23,882 bases of DNA. Source: CAYPHJ01 sp964410485 (GTDB taxonomy: Bacteria > Desulfobacterota > Binatia > UBA9968). The notes beneath the pieces are model-generated. The model saw only the letters and a program-made list of their open reading frames with translations, did no database searches and was not told where the DNA came from. The position numbers and the translations under genes are program-made. Where the stretch lies: the NCBI GenBank assembly GCA_964410485.1, contig CAYPHJ010000071.1, positions 1 through 23,882 on the forward strand, written 5' to 3'. Within the stretch, counting starts at the first letter, position 1. Each line of letters starts with the position of its first letter. Of this stretch, positions 14,767 through 21,685 are shown one piece after another.

Positions 14767-15780
14767 ATGCCGAAACTGACGCTTAGTTTTATTTCAGCAT
14801 TCAACGAGCGGGTTGAGCCGCTTATGAACGGCAGCGTCGAGGTTGAAGGTATTACGCTGCTTCCAACCTATTCTCATCCCGCCGAGACCTTCTGGCGCCA
14901 GCTCAGGTTTGGTGAATTCGAAGTGGCGGAGATGTCGATGTCTTCGTACCTCATCGCGCACTCGCGAGGCGACGATATGATCGCGTTGCCGGTTTTTCCG
15001 AGCCGTCGCCTCTTTCAAACCGAGATTTCGGTTCACTCGGACTCCGGCATCGAGCAACCCGCGGATCTCGCCGGCAAACGCCTGGGGGTGGCCGAGTACC
15101 AGCAGACGGCCGCTTTGTGGATCCGCGGCATTCTCGAACACGATTTCGGCGTCTCTCAGTACAAAATCCACTGGTATATGGAGCGAAGCGAGGAGATGAG
15201 CCACGGCGGCGCCACCGGTTTCAAGCCGCCTCCTGGTATTTCGTTTAATCGTATCGCGCACGACAAAAGCCTTGCCTCTTCCTTGCTGGACCACGAGCTG
15301 GACGCCGCACATGTGGCAAGCCCCTGGGTGTTGCGGGCGAATACTCTGGATCGCTCCAGCCGTATACCGGCTGCCCGTGGCGATTGGAGCAGGGTGAAGC
15401 CGCTTTTTGCGGACCGTGTGGCGGCAGGGACGCGCTTTTTCAACAAGCACGGCTTTCTCCCTGTCAACCATACCTACATCGTCCGCGGCGACATCTATCG
15501 CAAGTATCCGTGGGTCGCTTTCAATCTCTACAATGGCTTCGTCAAAGCCAAAGCGCTTGCGCGTGAGAAGCTGCTCGAGCGAATTCCGAGCGCGCTTTTT
15601 TTCGGCTCCGAATACCTGGCCATGACCCGTAACATCTTCGGCGACGATCCGTTTCCTTACGGCGTCAAGGCGAACGCCGCGCTGCTCGAAACTCTCATCG
15701 CCTATTCTTACGAGCAGGGACTTACAGCGCGAAAGATGAAGGTAGAGGAATTGTTTGCCGAAAGTACTCGCGATCTGTAG
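14767..15780 (+). CDS. 4,5-dihydroxyphthalate decarboxylase-like protein, copy 1
   Basis: The 337-residue protein has the periplasmic-binding-protein fold of the 4,5-dihydroxyphthalate decarboxylase (Pht5-like) family. Family hallmarks are EVAEMSMSSYL (about 51-61), ALPVFPSRRLFQTEISV (about 72-88; the VF-x-SR-x-F/H segment is diagnostic), ADLAGKRLGVAEYQQTAALWIRGIL near 98-122, and late GFLPVNHTYIVR and YPWVAFNLY segments. No signal peptide is present, so it is cytoplasmic, unlike transport binding proteins of the same fold. ATG 14767 is chosen from homology with copy 2; it lies 1 bp after the stop of the HDO gene. By eye about 70% of residues are identical to the next gene. Family members are often mis-called ABC binding proteins; an NMT1/THI5-like role is an alternative. 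True decarboxylase activity is not proven by sequence. Confidence 0.85.
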   Translation: MPKLTLSFISAFNERVEPLMNGSVEVEGITLLPTYSHPAETFWRQLRFGEFEVAEMSMSSYLIAHSRGDDMIALPVFPSRRLFQTEISVHSDSGIEQPADLAGKRLGVAEYQQTAALWIRGILEHDFGVSQYKIHWYMERSEEMSHGGATGFKPPPGISFNRIAHDKSLASSLLDHELDAAHVASPWVLRANTLDRSSRIPAARGDWSRVKPLFADRVAAGTRFFNKHGFLPVNHTYIVRGDIYRKYPWVAFNLYNGFVKAKALAREKLLERIPSALFFGSEYLAMTRNIFGDDPFPYGVKANAALLETLIAYSYEQGLTARKMKVEELFAESTRDL

Positions 15781-15800
15781 CGACGCGCAAGGGGAGGAAA

Positions 15801-16811
15801 ATGCCAAAGCTGAAGCTCGGTTTTATTTCGGCGTTCAACGAACGGGTGGAGCCGCTGATGAACGGAACCATTCAAGCGGAAGGCATTGAGATCGTCCCGA
15901 CGTATTCCCATCCATCGGAAACGTTTTGGCGACAACTGAGATTTAAGGAGTTTGAAGTCGGCGAGATGTCGATGTCATCCTACCTCATCGCCCGCGAGCG
16001 CGGCTTCGACATGATAGCGCTGCCGGTTTTTCCGAGCCGACGTCTCTTTCATACCGAGCTTTCCTACCACATCGGCTCAGGCATCAAAGAACCCGGAGAC
16101 CTCTCCGGCAAGCGGATTGGCATCGGGGAATACCAGCAAACCGCAGCCCTTTGGCAACGCGGCATTCTGGAACATGATTTCGGCGTGTCCCAGTACAAGG
16201 TCCACTGGTACATGGAGCGGACCGAAGAGCTCAGCCATGGGGGCGCGACCGGATTCACTCCCCCTGCGGGCATCTCCTTTCAACGTATTCCCCCGGATAA
16301 AAGCCTCGCCTCCATGCTGGTTCATAACGAGCTCGACGTGGCAGCGATCGGCAGCCCGTGGAGACACATGCCCAATGTCATTGGGCGCTCGCACCGCCCG
16401 GGCGTTGGCGGAGATTGGAGCAAGATCAAGCTGCTGTTTAGTGACCGTATGGCCGAAGGCAGGCGGTTTTTCAGGAGATGGGGTTTTCTTCCCGTGAATC
16501 ACGCTTATACCATTCGCGGTGATGTCTACAAACAGTATCCGTGGGTGGCTTTCAATCTATACACGGCATTCGTCAGAGCGAAGGAATCGTTTAACAACAA
16601 GCTGCTCGACAGCATTCCAACAGCGTTGTTTTTCGGTCGAGAGTATCTGCAGATGACACGTGAACTGTTCGGCGACGATCCTTTTCCGTACGGTGTCAAA
16701 GCCAACCGAAAAATGCTGGAAACCTTGATCGATTTTTCCTGCGAACAAGGACTCACGTCAAAAAAAGCAAAAGTCGCAGAGCTGTTCGCGGAGAGTACGC
16801 TGGAGCTTTAG
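15801..16811 (+). CDS. 4,5-dihydroxyphthalate decarboxylase-like protein, copy 2
   Basis: This is a tandem paralogue of the preceding gene, 336 residues, starting at ATG 15801 after GGGGAGGAAA, with a 20-bp spacer. It keeps MPKLKLGFISAFNERVEPL at the N-terminus, EVGEMSMSSYLIAR, PVFPSRRLFHTEL, the GEYQQTAALWQRGILEHD segment, and GFLPVNHAYTIR with YPWVAFNLY in the C-terminal half. Here the VF-SRR-xFH segment carries His, as in the characterised family, where copy 1 has Gln. The two copies differ most at about residues 183-220 and in the last 40 residues, suggesting divergent substrate loops. No signal peptide. Its stop codon TAG directly abuts a MITE-like element. It is the last gene of the HDO cluster. 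Confidence 0.87.
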   Translation: MPKLKLGFISAFNERVEPLMNGTIQAEGIEIVPTYSHPSETFWRQLRFKEFEVGEMSMSSYLIARERGFDMIALPVFPSRRLFHTELSYHIGSGIKEPGDLSGKRIGIGEYQQTAALWQRGILEHDFGVSQYKVHWYMERTEELSHGGATGFTPPAGISFQRIPPDKSLASMLVHNELDVAAIGSPWRHMPNVIGRSHRPGVGGDWSKIKLLFSDRMAEGRRFFRRWGFLPVNHAYTIRGDVYKQYPWVAFNLYTAFVRAKESFNNKLLDSIPTALFFGREYLQMTRELFGDDPFPYGVKANRKMLETLIDFSCEQGLTSKKAKVAELFAESTLEL

Positions 16812-16942
16812 CAGGTTGCTGAAAAAAGATTCAGAATGCTTCGACAGGCTCAGCATAAACGGAAAATCCCTACTCATTTCAAGTTCCCCTCCGTTCGCCC
16901 TGAGGTTCTCGAAGGGTCAACGGAGAGTTTTTCAGCAGCCTG
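16812..16942. mobile_element. 131-bp MITE-like element with terminal inverted repeats
   Basis: The ends CAGGTTGCTGAAAAA (16812-16826) and TTTTTCAGCAGCCTG (16928-16942) are inverted repeats with 14 of 15 positions matching. TTAG occurs directly on both outer sides (16808-16811 and 16943-16946), as a 4-bp target duplication would. A second, inner pair is related: GCTTCGACAGGCTCAGC near 16838 and CCCTGAGGTTCTCGAAGG near 16898. There is no transposase, so it would be a non-autonomous element. It starts exactly at the TAG stop of the upstream gene and may also act as its terminator. Confidence 0.6.
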
Positions 16943-16952
16943 TTAGGAGGAG

Positions 16953-17041
16953 GACCGCCGACCAACGACCGTGGACCGAAGGCAGAAGGAGGAGGACCGC
17001 GGACCCGGGAAAAGGACGGAGACCGAAGACCGAGGACCGAC
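16953..17041. repeat. Period-7 degenerate array, unit GACCGNN
   Basis: Consecutive heptamers are readable: GACCGCC, GACCAAC, GACCGTG, GACCGAA at 16953-16980, and again GACCGCG, GACCCGG at 16995-17008 and GACCGAA, GACCGAG, GACCGAC at 17021-17041. Imperfect units lie between the blocks. The region is purine-rich and non-coding. Confidence 0.75.
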
Positions 17042-17076
17042 CAGAAACTAGAACGGAAGACCGGACGCCCGAGTTC

Positions 17077-17104
17077 AACTGGAAACCGGGAACTGGAAAC
17101 TCCC
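17077..17104. repeat. Period-7 array, unit AACTGGA
   Basis: Four adjoining heptamers: AACTGGA, AACCGGG, AACTGGA, AACTCCC. The phase is exact over 28 bp and differs in sequence from the neighbouring arrays. Confidence 0.7.
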
Positions 17105-17115
17105 TGACCTGCCTT

Positions 17116-17136
17116 GAGACGCGAGACGCGAGACTC
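17116..17136. repeat. Period-7 array, unit GAGACGC
   Basis: Three adjoining heptamers: GAGACGC, GAGACGC, GAGACTC, 10 bp before the end of the convergent fumarase gene. This is the third heptamer family within 185 bp. Confidence 0.7.
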
Positions 17137-17146
17137 GGGGCTACCC

Positions 17147-18181
17147 TCAAGCGCAGACCTGACGGAAAAAATCGTTGCCTTTGTCATCGACGAGGATAAA
17201 GGCGGGAAAATCCTCGACTTCTATTTTCCAAATCGCTTCCATACCCAATTCAGGGTACTCGAGCAATTCAACTTTTTTAATATTTTCTTGCGCCAGGAGA
17301 GCAGCGGGGCCGCCGATCGACCCCAAATAAAAACCACCGTGTTTTCTGCACGCTTCTGTGACTTGCTGGCTCCGGTTCCCTTTCGCGAGCATGATCATAG
17401 AGCCCCCGCGAGATTGAAAAAGATCAACATAAGAGTCCATGCGCCCCGCTGTCGTGGGTCCAAAAGAGCCGGATGGCATGCCCTTCGGTGTTTTGGCCGG
17501 CCCGGCGTAGTAGACCGGGTGGTCCTTAAAGTACTGGGGCAACTCTTCACCACGCTCGAGTCGTTCTTTGAGCTTCGCATGAGCAATATCCCGCGCCACG
17601 ATCATCGGACCGGTGAGTGACAGCTGTGTGGTCACCGGATGCTTCGTGAGCTCGGCGAGAATTTCCTTCATAGGCCGATTGAGATCGATGGCCACTACAC
17701 GCCCCAAAATCTTGCCACGATACTCCTCGGGGATCAGCCTGCCGGGATTCCGTTCCAAAGCCTCTATCCATATTCCGTCGCGATTGATTTTTGCCTTGAT
17801 NNNNNNNNNNNNNNNNNNNNNNNNNNNNNNNNNNNNNNNNNNNNNNNNNNNNNNNNNNNNNNNNNNNNNNNNNNNNNNNNNNNNNNNNNNNNNNNNNNNN
17901 GCGTTGCGCAACATCGCCATAGCAACGAAACGATCATTATCGGAGGCCTGCGGGTCCTTTAAGATCGCAGCGACTTTTTCCAGATGAGCCGTGCGCAACA
18001 AAAACGCGACGTCACGTATTGCCTCGTTGGCAACCAACGTTAGAGCCTCTGGTTCAATTTTTACAATCTCTTTGCCATCGAACCGTTCCGGCGAAACGTA
18101 CTCTCTGGTGACCAGTCTATAATCGGTGTCGTCTTTGTCTAATGGAAAGGGATCCTGGTATGCAAAGGCAGGCGTTGTCAT
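17147..18181 (-). CDS. fumA: Class I fumarate hydratase (FumA/B type), interrupted by sequence gap
   Basis: This is the oxygen-sensitive [4Fe-4S] fumarase that interconverts fumarate and malate in the TCA cycle. The N-terminus (MTTPAFAYQDPFPLDKDDTDY) aligns residue for residue with E. coli FumA to FLRN/MLRN near residue 93. After a run of 100 N the frame resumes at IKAKINRDGIWIE and runs to the C-terminus, with SGSFGPTTAGRMDSYVD, IMLAKGNRSQQV and FYLGSIGGPAA, the fumarase beta-domain motifs. In FumA the two joins are about 230 residues apart, so the gap hides roughly 690 bp, not 100, and all three cluster cysteines (E. coli Cys105, Cys224, Cys318) fall in it. ATG 18181 is chosen by this alignment and a GAGG upstream; an in-frame start at 18238 adds unrelated residues. 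The gene is likely intact in the organism. Confidence 0.9.
   Translation of the reverse strand: MTTPAFAYQDPFPLDKDDTDYRLVTREYVSPERFDGKEIVKIEPEALTLVANEAIRDVAFLLRTAHLEKVAAILKDPQASDNDRFVAMAMLRNXXXXXXXXXXXXXXXXXXXXXXXXXXXXXXXXXXIKAKINRDGIWIEALERNPGRLIPEEYRGKILGRVVAIDLNRPMKEILAELTKHPVTTQLSLTGPMIVARDIAHAKLKERLERGEELPQYFKDHPVYYAGPAKTPKGMPSGSFGPTTAGRMDSYVDLFQSRGGSMIMLAKGNRSQQVTEACRKHGGFYLGSIGGPAALLAQENIKKVELLEYPELGMEAIWKIEVEDFPAFILVDDKGNDFFRQVCA
17801..17900. other. Assembly gap of 100 N inside the fumarase gene
   Basis: Exactly 100 undetermined bases. The missing protein length indicates a real distance near 690 bp, so the N-run is a placeholder of unknown size, and coordinates beyond it are nominal. 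Confidence 0.95.
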
Positions 18182-18439
18182 CTTGATGACCTCACTCGCC
18201 GTATGGTAGCGAAGAAAATTCAATTTGTCGATGCACACGGCTGGTCCAGCTGGTGCAAACGTTCCAGGTTCAAAAACTTTGAAACTTGAACTATCGCAGC
18301 AGGGCGTCGATTCTTGTGAAAGTACAAGCGTACCGTCGAGAAGGACAATAGATATGCAATCTTGGGTAGGTTCCCCAGCGCGGAGCCTTGATGCAAAACC
18401 GCGCTACGCTGCGTCACTATAAACGAGCGGAAAGGAAAA
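18182..18439. other. Intergenic region with a short GTTCAA palindrome
   Basis: This lies upstream of fumarase and downstream of the RRM gene. GTTCAA (18268-18273) and TTGAAC (18286-18291) flank CTTTGAAAC-like repeats, giving a short palindromic, roughly 7-bp-periodic stretch. No gene, and no clear promoter for the fumarase gene, is visible. Confidence 0.4.
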
Positions 18440-18464
18440 GGGGGCGCTCCGGCCTGACGCCCCC
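18440..18464 (-). terminator. Factor-independent terminator of the RRM gene
   Basis: GGGGGCG (18440-18446) pairs with CGCCCCC (18458-18464). On the minus strand the stem is followed by CTTTTCCTTTCC, a U-rich tract, 26 bp past the stop codon of the RRM gene. Confidence 0.75.
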
Positions 18465-18489
18465 GAGGGTTAAAAGTTAAAGCGCGAAA

Positions 18490-18807
18490 CTACCAGCGGT
18501 TACGACCGCCGCCGCCTCGGCGCTCTCCACCCCTGTCGCCGCCGAAGCCCGACCGTCTTTCCTGCGGCCGCGCTTCATTGACCGTGAGACTTCGTCCCTC
18601 GAGATCGGTCCCGTTGAGCGCCTGAATCGCTCTCTGGGCCTCTTCACTGGAACTCATCTCAACAAACCCAAAGCCCCGCGAGCGCCCGGTGAACTTATCA
18701 GTGATGACGCGTGCAGACTCGACCGTGCCATGCGCTGAAAAGAGTTCCTGTAACTGCGAGTCGGTGGTCGCGTATGGCAACCCACCTATATAAATTTTAC
18801 TGCCCAT
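18490..18807 (-). CDS. Small RRM-domain RNA-binding protein, glycine/arginine-rich tail
   Basis: The 105-residue protein is a single RNA-recognition motif with a short RGG-like tail. RNP2 is IYIGGL (5-10) and RNP1 is RGFGFVEM (44-51), with the usual aromatic residues for base stacking. Residues 85-105 are rich in Gly and Arg (GGDRGGERRGGGGR). Such bacterial proteins, like the Rbp proteins of cyanobacteria, bind single-stranded RNA, and many are cold-induced. ATG 18807 follows AAAGGAGGAGAAC, a very strong ribosome binding site, and a terminator follows the stop. It is a single-gene unit. The long upstream region (18808-19265) may carry a cold-responsive leader, but that is only a suggestion. 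Confidence 0.93.
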   Translation of the reverse strand: MGSKIYIGGLPYATTDSQLQELFSAHGTVESARVITDKFTGRSRGFGFVEMSSSEEAQRAIQALNGTDLEGRSLTVNEARPQERRSGFGGDRGGERRGGGGRNRW

Positions 18808-19265
18808 GTTCTCCTCCTTTGAAGAACGTTAAGTCTTTCACCCTGGGATCACCGCTGGGAGCAGAACATGAACTGCAAAACACGCTCTGGCCGGATTGTC
18901 CGCGAAGAAGCTCGCAAGGAAAGACTGACTAGACCTTCAACCTCTGTCATATATTCACTATCAGAAGGTCCCATACTGAAGTGTGAACTTAATCTACATG
19001 GTCGAAAGCCCTCATGCAAGAGGTTTTGTTTTAAAATAGCCGGCAGTGGGCAAAAATAATCCCCGGAAATACTCGGGTGCGCTCTTCTCTGCCAAGGGTT
19101 CCGCCTCACGCTCAGCGGGCGCTTGGCTTTATGGCCAGTGTTTGGGGCTTCCTCAAAACCCAACGTTTTCGTCCCTTAAACTGTTGCACCGAACACGGCT
19201 TTCGTATTATGTCATCGGCTGATTCTTGCGTCACCCAACATCTTCTTAAGGAGGTAAGCTCAGTT
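18808..19265. other. 458-bp divergent intergenic region
   Basis: This lies between the divergent RRM and dienelactone hydrolase genes. A frame open from 19077 joins the hydrolase gene, but it has no domain before the chosen ATG and the ribosome binding site is far downstream, so it is treated as non-coding. GCCAAG (19091-19096) and CTTGGC (19122-19127), with nested CCGC/GCGG, form a hairpin followed by TTT that might be an attenuator in the hydrolase leader. No clear promoter was found. Confidence 0.45.
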
Positions 19266-20021
19266 ATGTACCAGACCAACATGTACGAGGGCATGATTGC
19301 CGAGACCGTCACGCTTCAGGGTCACAAAGGAGACAGCATCAACGCCTATTACGCGCGCCCGCTCGGTCCCGGGCCCCACCCTGGAATGGTGGTCATCCAT
19401 CACGCTCCGGGATGGGATGAATGGTATCGAGAATGCGCGCGCCGGTTTGCGCACCATGGTTACGCGGCCATCTCGCCCAATCTCTATTTTCGCGACGGGC
19501 ATGGAACAGCGGAGGATGTCGGCGCAAAAGTACGCTCGGCAGGCGGTGTGGCCGATGATCAAGTGTTAGGCGATCTCGAGGGGTCATTGCGTTTCCTGGG
19601 TGCGCTTCCCTACGTTGGCAAGGTCGGTGTTTTCGGCACATGCTCCGGCGGCCGACATGGTTTTCTCGCGGCGTGCCGTTTGAAAGGATTTGGCGCGCTG
19701 GTGGAATGCTGGGGAGGGCGCGTCGTGGCTTCCAAGGAAGATCTCACGCCGAAGCAACCGGTAGCGCCAATCGATTACACGAAAGATCTTTCCTGTCCAA
19801 TGATTGGCCTGTTCGGCAACGATGATAAATCGCCTTCGCCCGAGCAGGTGAACCAGCACGAAGCGGAGCTCAAGCGTCACGGCAAGAACTATGAGTTCCA
19901 CAGATATGACGGCGCCGGTCACGGCTTCTTTTATTATGACCGCGGGGCTTATCGTCAGGAACAGGCTGTCGATGGTTGGAAGAAAATCTTCGCCTTTTTA
20001 GAAAAGCAATTGAAATCTTAG
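19266..20021 (+). CDS. Dienelactone hydrolase-family alpha/beta hydrolase
   Basis: This is a 251-residue cytoplasmic hydrolase of the carboxymethylenebutenolidase family, which opens lactones such as dienelactone in chlorocatechol degradation; many relatives have other ester substrates. The nucleophile is Cys126 in GTCSGGRH, where the family has G-x-C-x-G-G. The acid is Asp186 or Asp187 in GLFGNDDKSPSP, and the base His219 in GAGHGFF. HAPGWDEWYRE near 46-56 is the oxyanion-hole region with the typical conserved Glu/Arg pair. ATG 19266 follows AAGGAGGTAAGCTCAGTT; it lies far inside a longer frame that starts at 19077 without conserved residues. A small conserved gene follows after 32 bp, so they are probably one operon. 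The true substrate is unknown. Confidence 0.9.
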   Translation: MYQTNMYEGMIAETVTLQGHKGDSINAYYARPLGPGPHPGMVVIHHAPGWDEWYRECARRFAHHGYAAISPNLYFRDGHGTAEDVGAKVRSAGGVADDQVLGDLEGSLRFLGALPYVGKVGVFGTCSGGRHGFLAACRLKGFGALVECWGGRVVASKEDLTPKQPVAPIDYTKDLSCPMIGLFGNDDKSPSPEQVNQHEAELKRHGKNYEFHRYDGAGHGFFYYDRGAYRQEQAVDGWKKIFAFLEKQLKS

Positions 20022-20053
20022 TCCCCGCAACTCGTGTAAAGGAGTGCAACACG

Positions 20054-20347
20054 ATGTGTACCATGATTGTTCACCGCGCCAAGATTGAAGGTTGCGGCAA
20101 AGGGACAAATGGCTGGTTCAAGGTGGAAGAGGCGAATGTCTCTTATGACCACCCTTACGAAATGCCACTCGAGCATGCGCTTAATATCGATTTCGTAAAT
20201 CCGGCTGAAGGTCCCGGCGCCCGCGTCGCCGTGGAACTCAGCGTTGAAGCGGCCCGTAACCTGGTGAAAACCATAGAAGCCGTATTGGCGCAAGCCGAGG
20301 CGCACGGGGTTCTCGAAGACAGGCCACTGGCGGCATCCGGCCGTTAA
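20054..20347 (+). CDS. Small conserved protein of unknown function (DUF6295-like)
   Basis: The 97-residue protein begins MCTMIVHRAKIEGCGKGTNG and continues with WFKVEEANVSYDHPYEMP, LEHALNIDFVN and a C-terminal helix, VELSVEAARNLVKTIEAVL. This layout matches, from memory, a family named DUF6295 whose members begin MCT and carry a conserved YDHP; no function is known. ATG 20054 has an AAAGGAG upstream; a second in-frame ATG follows three codons later. It lies 32 bp after the dienelactone hydrolase on the same strand, which suggests joint expression. A 9-bp hairpin follows. The family name is tentative. Confidence 0.78.
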   Translation: MCTMIVHRAKIEGCGKGTNGWFKVEEANVSYDHPYEMPLEHALNIDFVNPAEGPGARVAVELSVEAARNLVKTIEAVLAQAEAHGVLEDRPLAASGR

Positions 20348-20360
20348 TACCGAGTTTGGG

Positions 20361-20392
20361 GCGGGTAACTCGCCTATGGCCAGGTTACCCGC
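20361..20392 (+). terminator. Hairpin terminator after hydrolase operon
   Basis: GCGGGTAAC (20361-20369) and GTTACCCGC (20384-20392) are exact complements around a 14-base loop, 13 bp past the stop of the small protein. The following TTCAATCCCTCTTC is only moderately T-rich. Confidence 0.6.
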
Positions 20393-20574
20393 TTCAATCC
20401 CTCTTCAACTAAAAACCTCAACGGACCGAAGCCGCAAGGGAAACTTCCTCACGCACACTCCGGCAGCGGCGAGAATTCCGCAGCGCTTTCGTTCTCTTTG
20501 GCAATTCCCCTACTACAAGTTTGCAGCAAATGGAGAAAAGGCGAGAGCCAGGGCTCTGATGCGCCGAACACTGA

Positions 20575-21485
20575 TTGACTAATCGAGAACAAGATACTGA
20601 AGGCGAAGGTCCCATCTCAGTCCGGCCCTGGTCATCTCTCCTGTATCGGGATTTCAGGCTGATCTGGAGCGCAAGCGTTCTCGGCGCGCTTGCCGTCCAG
20701 GTACGCGTTGTCACCAGTGTCTACCAGGTATATCAGATCTCTGGATCGCCTTTTCAACTGGGCCTGGCCGGCTTCTTTCAGGCCCTTCCATTCGTACTGT
20801 TCGGTTTGTACGCGGGCGCGGTGGCGGATGCATTCGACCGAAAAAAGCTCCTCGTTCTGACTACGCTTATTCAGCTTTTCCCGGGTTTGATTTTGGGCGG
20901 CTTGACTCTCACCGGGGTAGTTCAGGTTTGGCACATCTATCTATTCACTTTTCTAGGAGCTTTCGTGGAGGTCTTTAACTGGCCGGCGCGGGCGGCTCTC
21001 ATTCCACGCCTGGTTCCCCAATCGGTCCTGATGAACGCCGTTACTATCAGCACGATGATCATCCAGATGAGCTTTCTCCTCGGCCCTGCTATCGGCGGCG
21101 TGCTGATCGACTACACGAGTATAGCCATCACCTATTTCCTCAGCACCTTCTTACTCGTACCTGCGCTTTTCGCGGTCGTCGCGGTGCGTAGCTCCGGCAG
21201 ACCTGAAGGCAGCCGGCGAAGAGTAAATCTTCGCAGTATCTTGGAAGGCCTGGAGTTCATCTGGATCCAGCGCATTCTCCTGTCGCTTTTTCTCCTGGAC
21301 TTCGGCGTGACGCTAGTCGGTTTCTATCGGCCGATTCTCCCCATACTATCGGCGGATGTTTTCCAGACCGGTGCTGCGGGTCTGGGAATCTTATATGCAG
21401 CCCCTTCCCTCGGCTCGGTGCTGGGTTCCATAGGGCTATTGATGGCCGGAGATATCAAACACAAAGGTATTGCCGTAGTCCTCGC
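20575..21485 (+). CDS. MFS transporter, EntS-like (MFS_3), 3' end lost in gap
   Basis: This is a major-facilitator permease, probably an exporter of the enterobactin-exporter-like class. The visible 303 residues hold about eight to nine membrane spans. WSSLLYRDFRLIWSAS near 19-34 is the conserved N-terminal amphipathic entry of this class, and the GAVADAFDRKKLL motif (about 81-93) is the MFS loop 2-3 signature (GxxxD-R-x-K). A central basic loop, RSSGRPEGSRRR, separates the two halves. The first in-frame start is TTG 20575, right after a stop codon, with no good ribosome binding site, so the N-terminus is uncertain. The frame runs into 100 N; residues after it are not MFS-like. The product is therefore partial (a full member has about 400-430 residues). 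Confidence 0.85.
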
Positions 21486-21585
21486 NNNNNNNNNNNNNNN
21501 NNNNNNNNNNNNNNNNNNNNNNNNNNNNNNNNNNNNNNNNNNNNNNNNNNNNNNNNNNNNNNNNNNNNNNNNNNNNNNNNNNNNN
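21486..21585. other. Assembly gap of 100 N
   Basis: Exactly 100 undetermined bases, the same length as the gap at 17801, so it is probably a placeholder. The final third of the MFS gene should lie here. Bases 21586-21685 after it look non-coding. Confidence 0.95.
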
Positions 21586-21685
21586 TGTGGCGCTACAAAT
21601 CGGAGTAGAACGCTCGAAGTTCGAGATTCGACGAATATTGCGCTCCCCGAAGAGGGTGACGGCAAACCAACAGTTTTCCGAACTT

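Noticed and set aside
14794..15807. Minus-strand open frame of 337 codons opposite the first DHP-decarboxylase-like gene
   Set aside because: Exact antisense shadow; the sense frame carries the family motifs and paralogue conservation.
16953..17136. CRISPR array
   Set aside because: Units are 7 bp with no spacers of constant length and no cas genes nearby.
16816..17199. Plus-strand open frame through the MITE-like element and heptamer arrays
   Set aside because: Its residues are translations of palindromes and repeats; no conserved pattern, no ribosome binding site.
20376..20582. 68-codon plus-strand open frame between the small protein and MFS gene
   Set aside because: Basic, low-conservation sequence overlapping a hairpin region, no ribosome binding site.
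21586..21685. C-terminal continuation of the MFS gene after the gap
   Set aside because: Residues are polar and unlike an MFS helix; the frame agreement across an N placeholder is meaningless.
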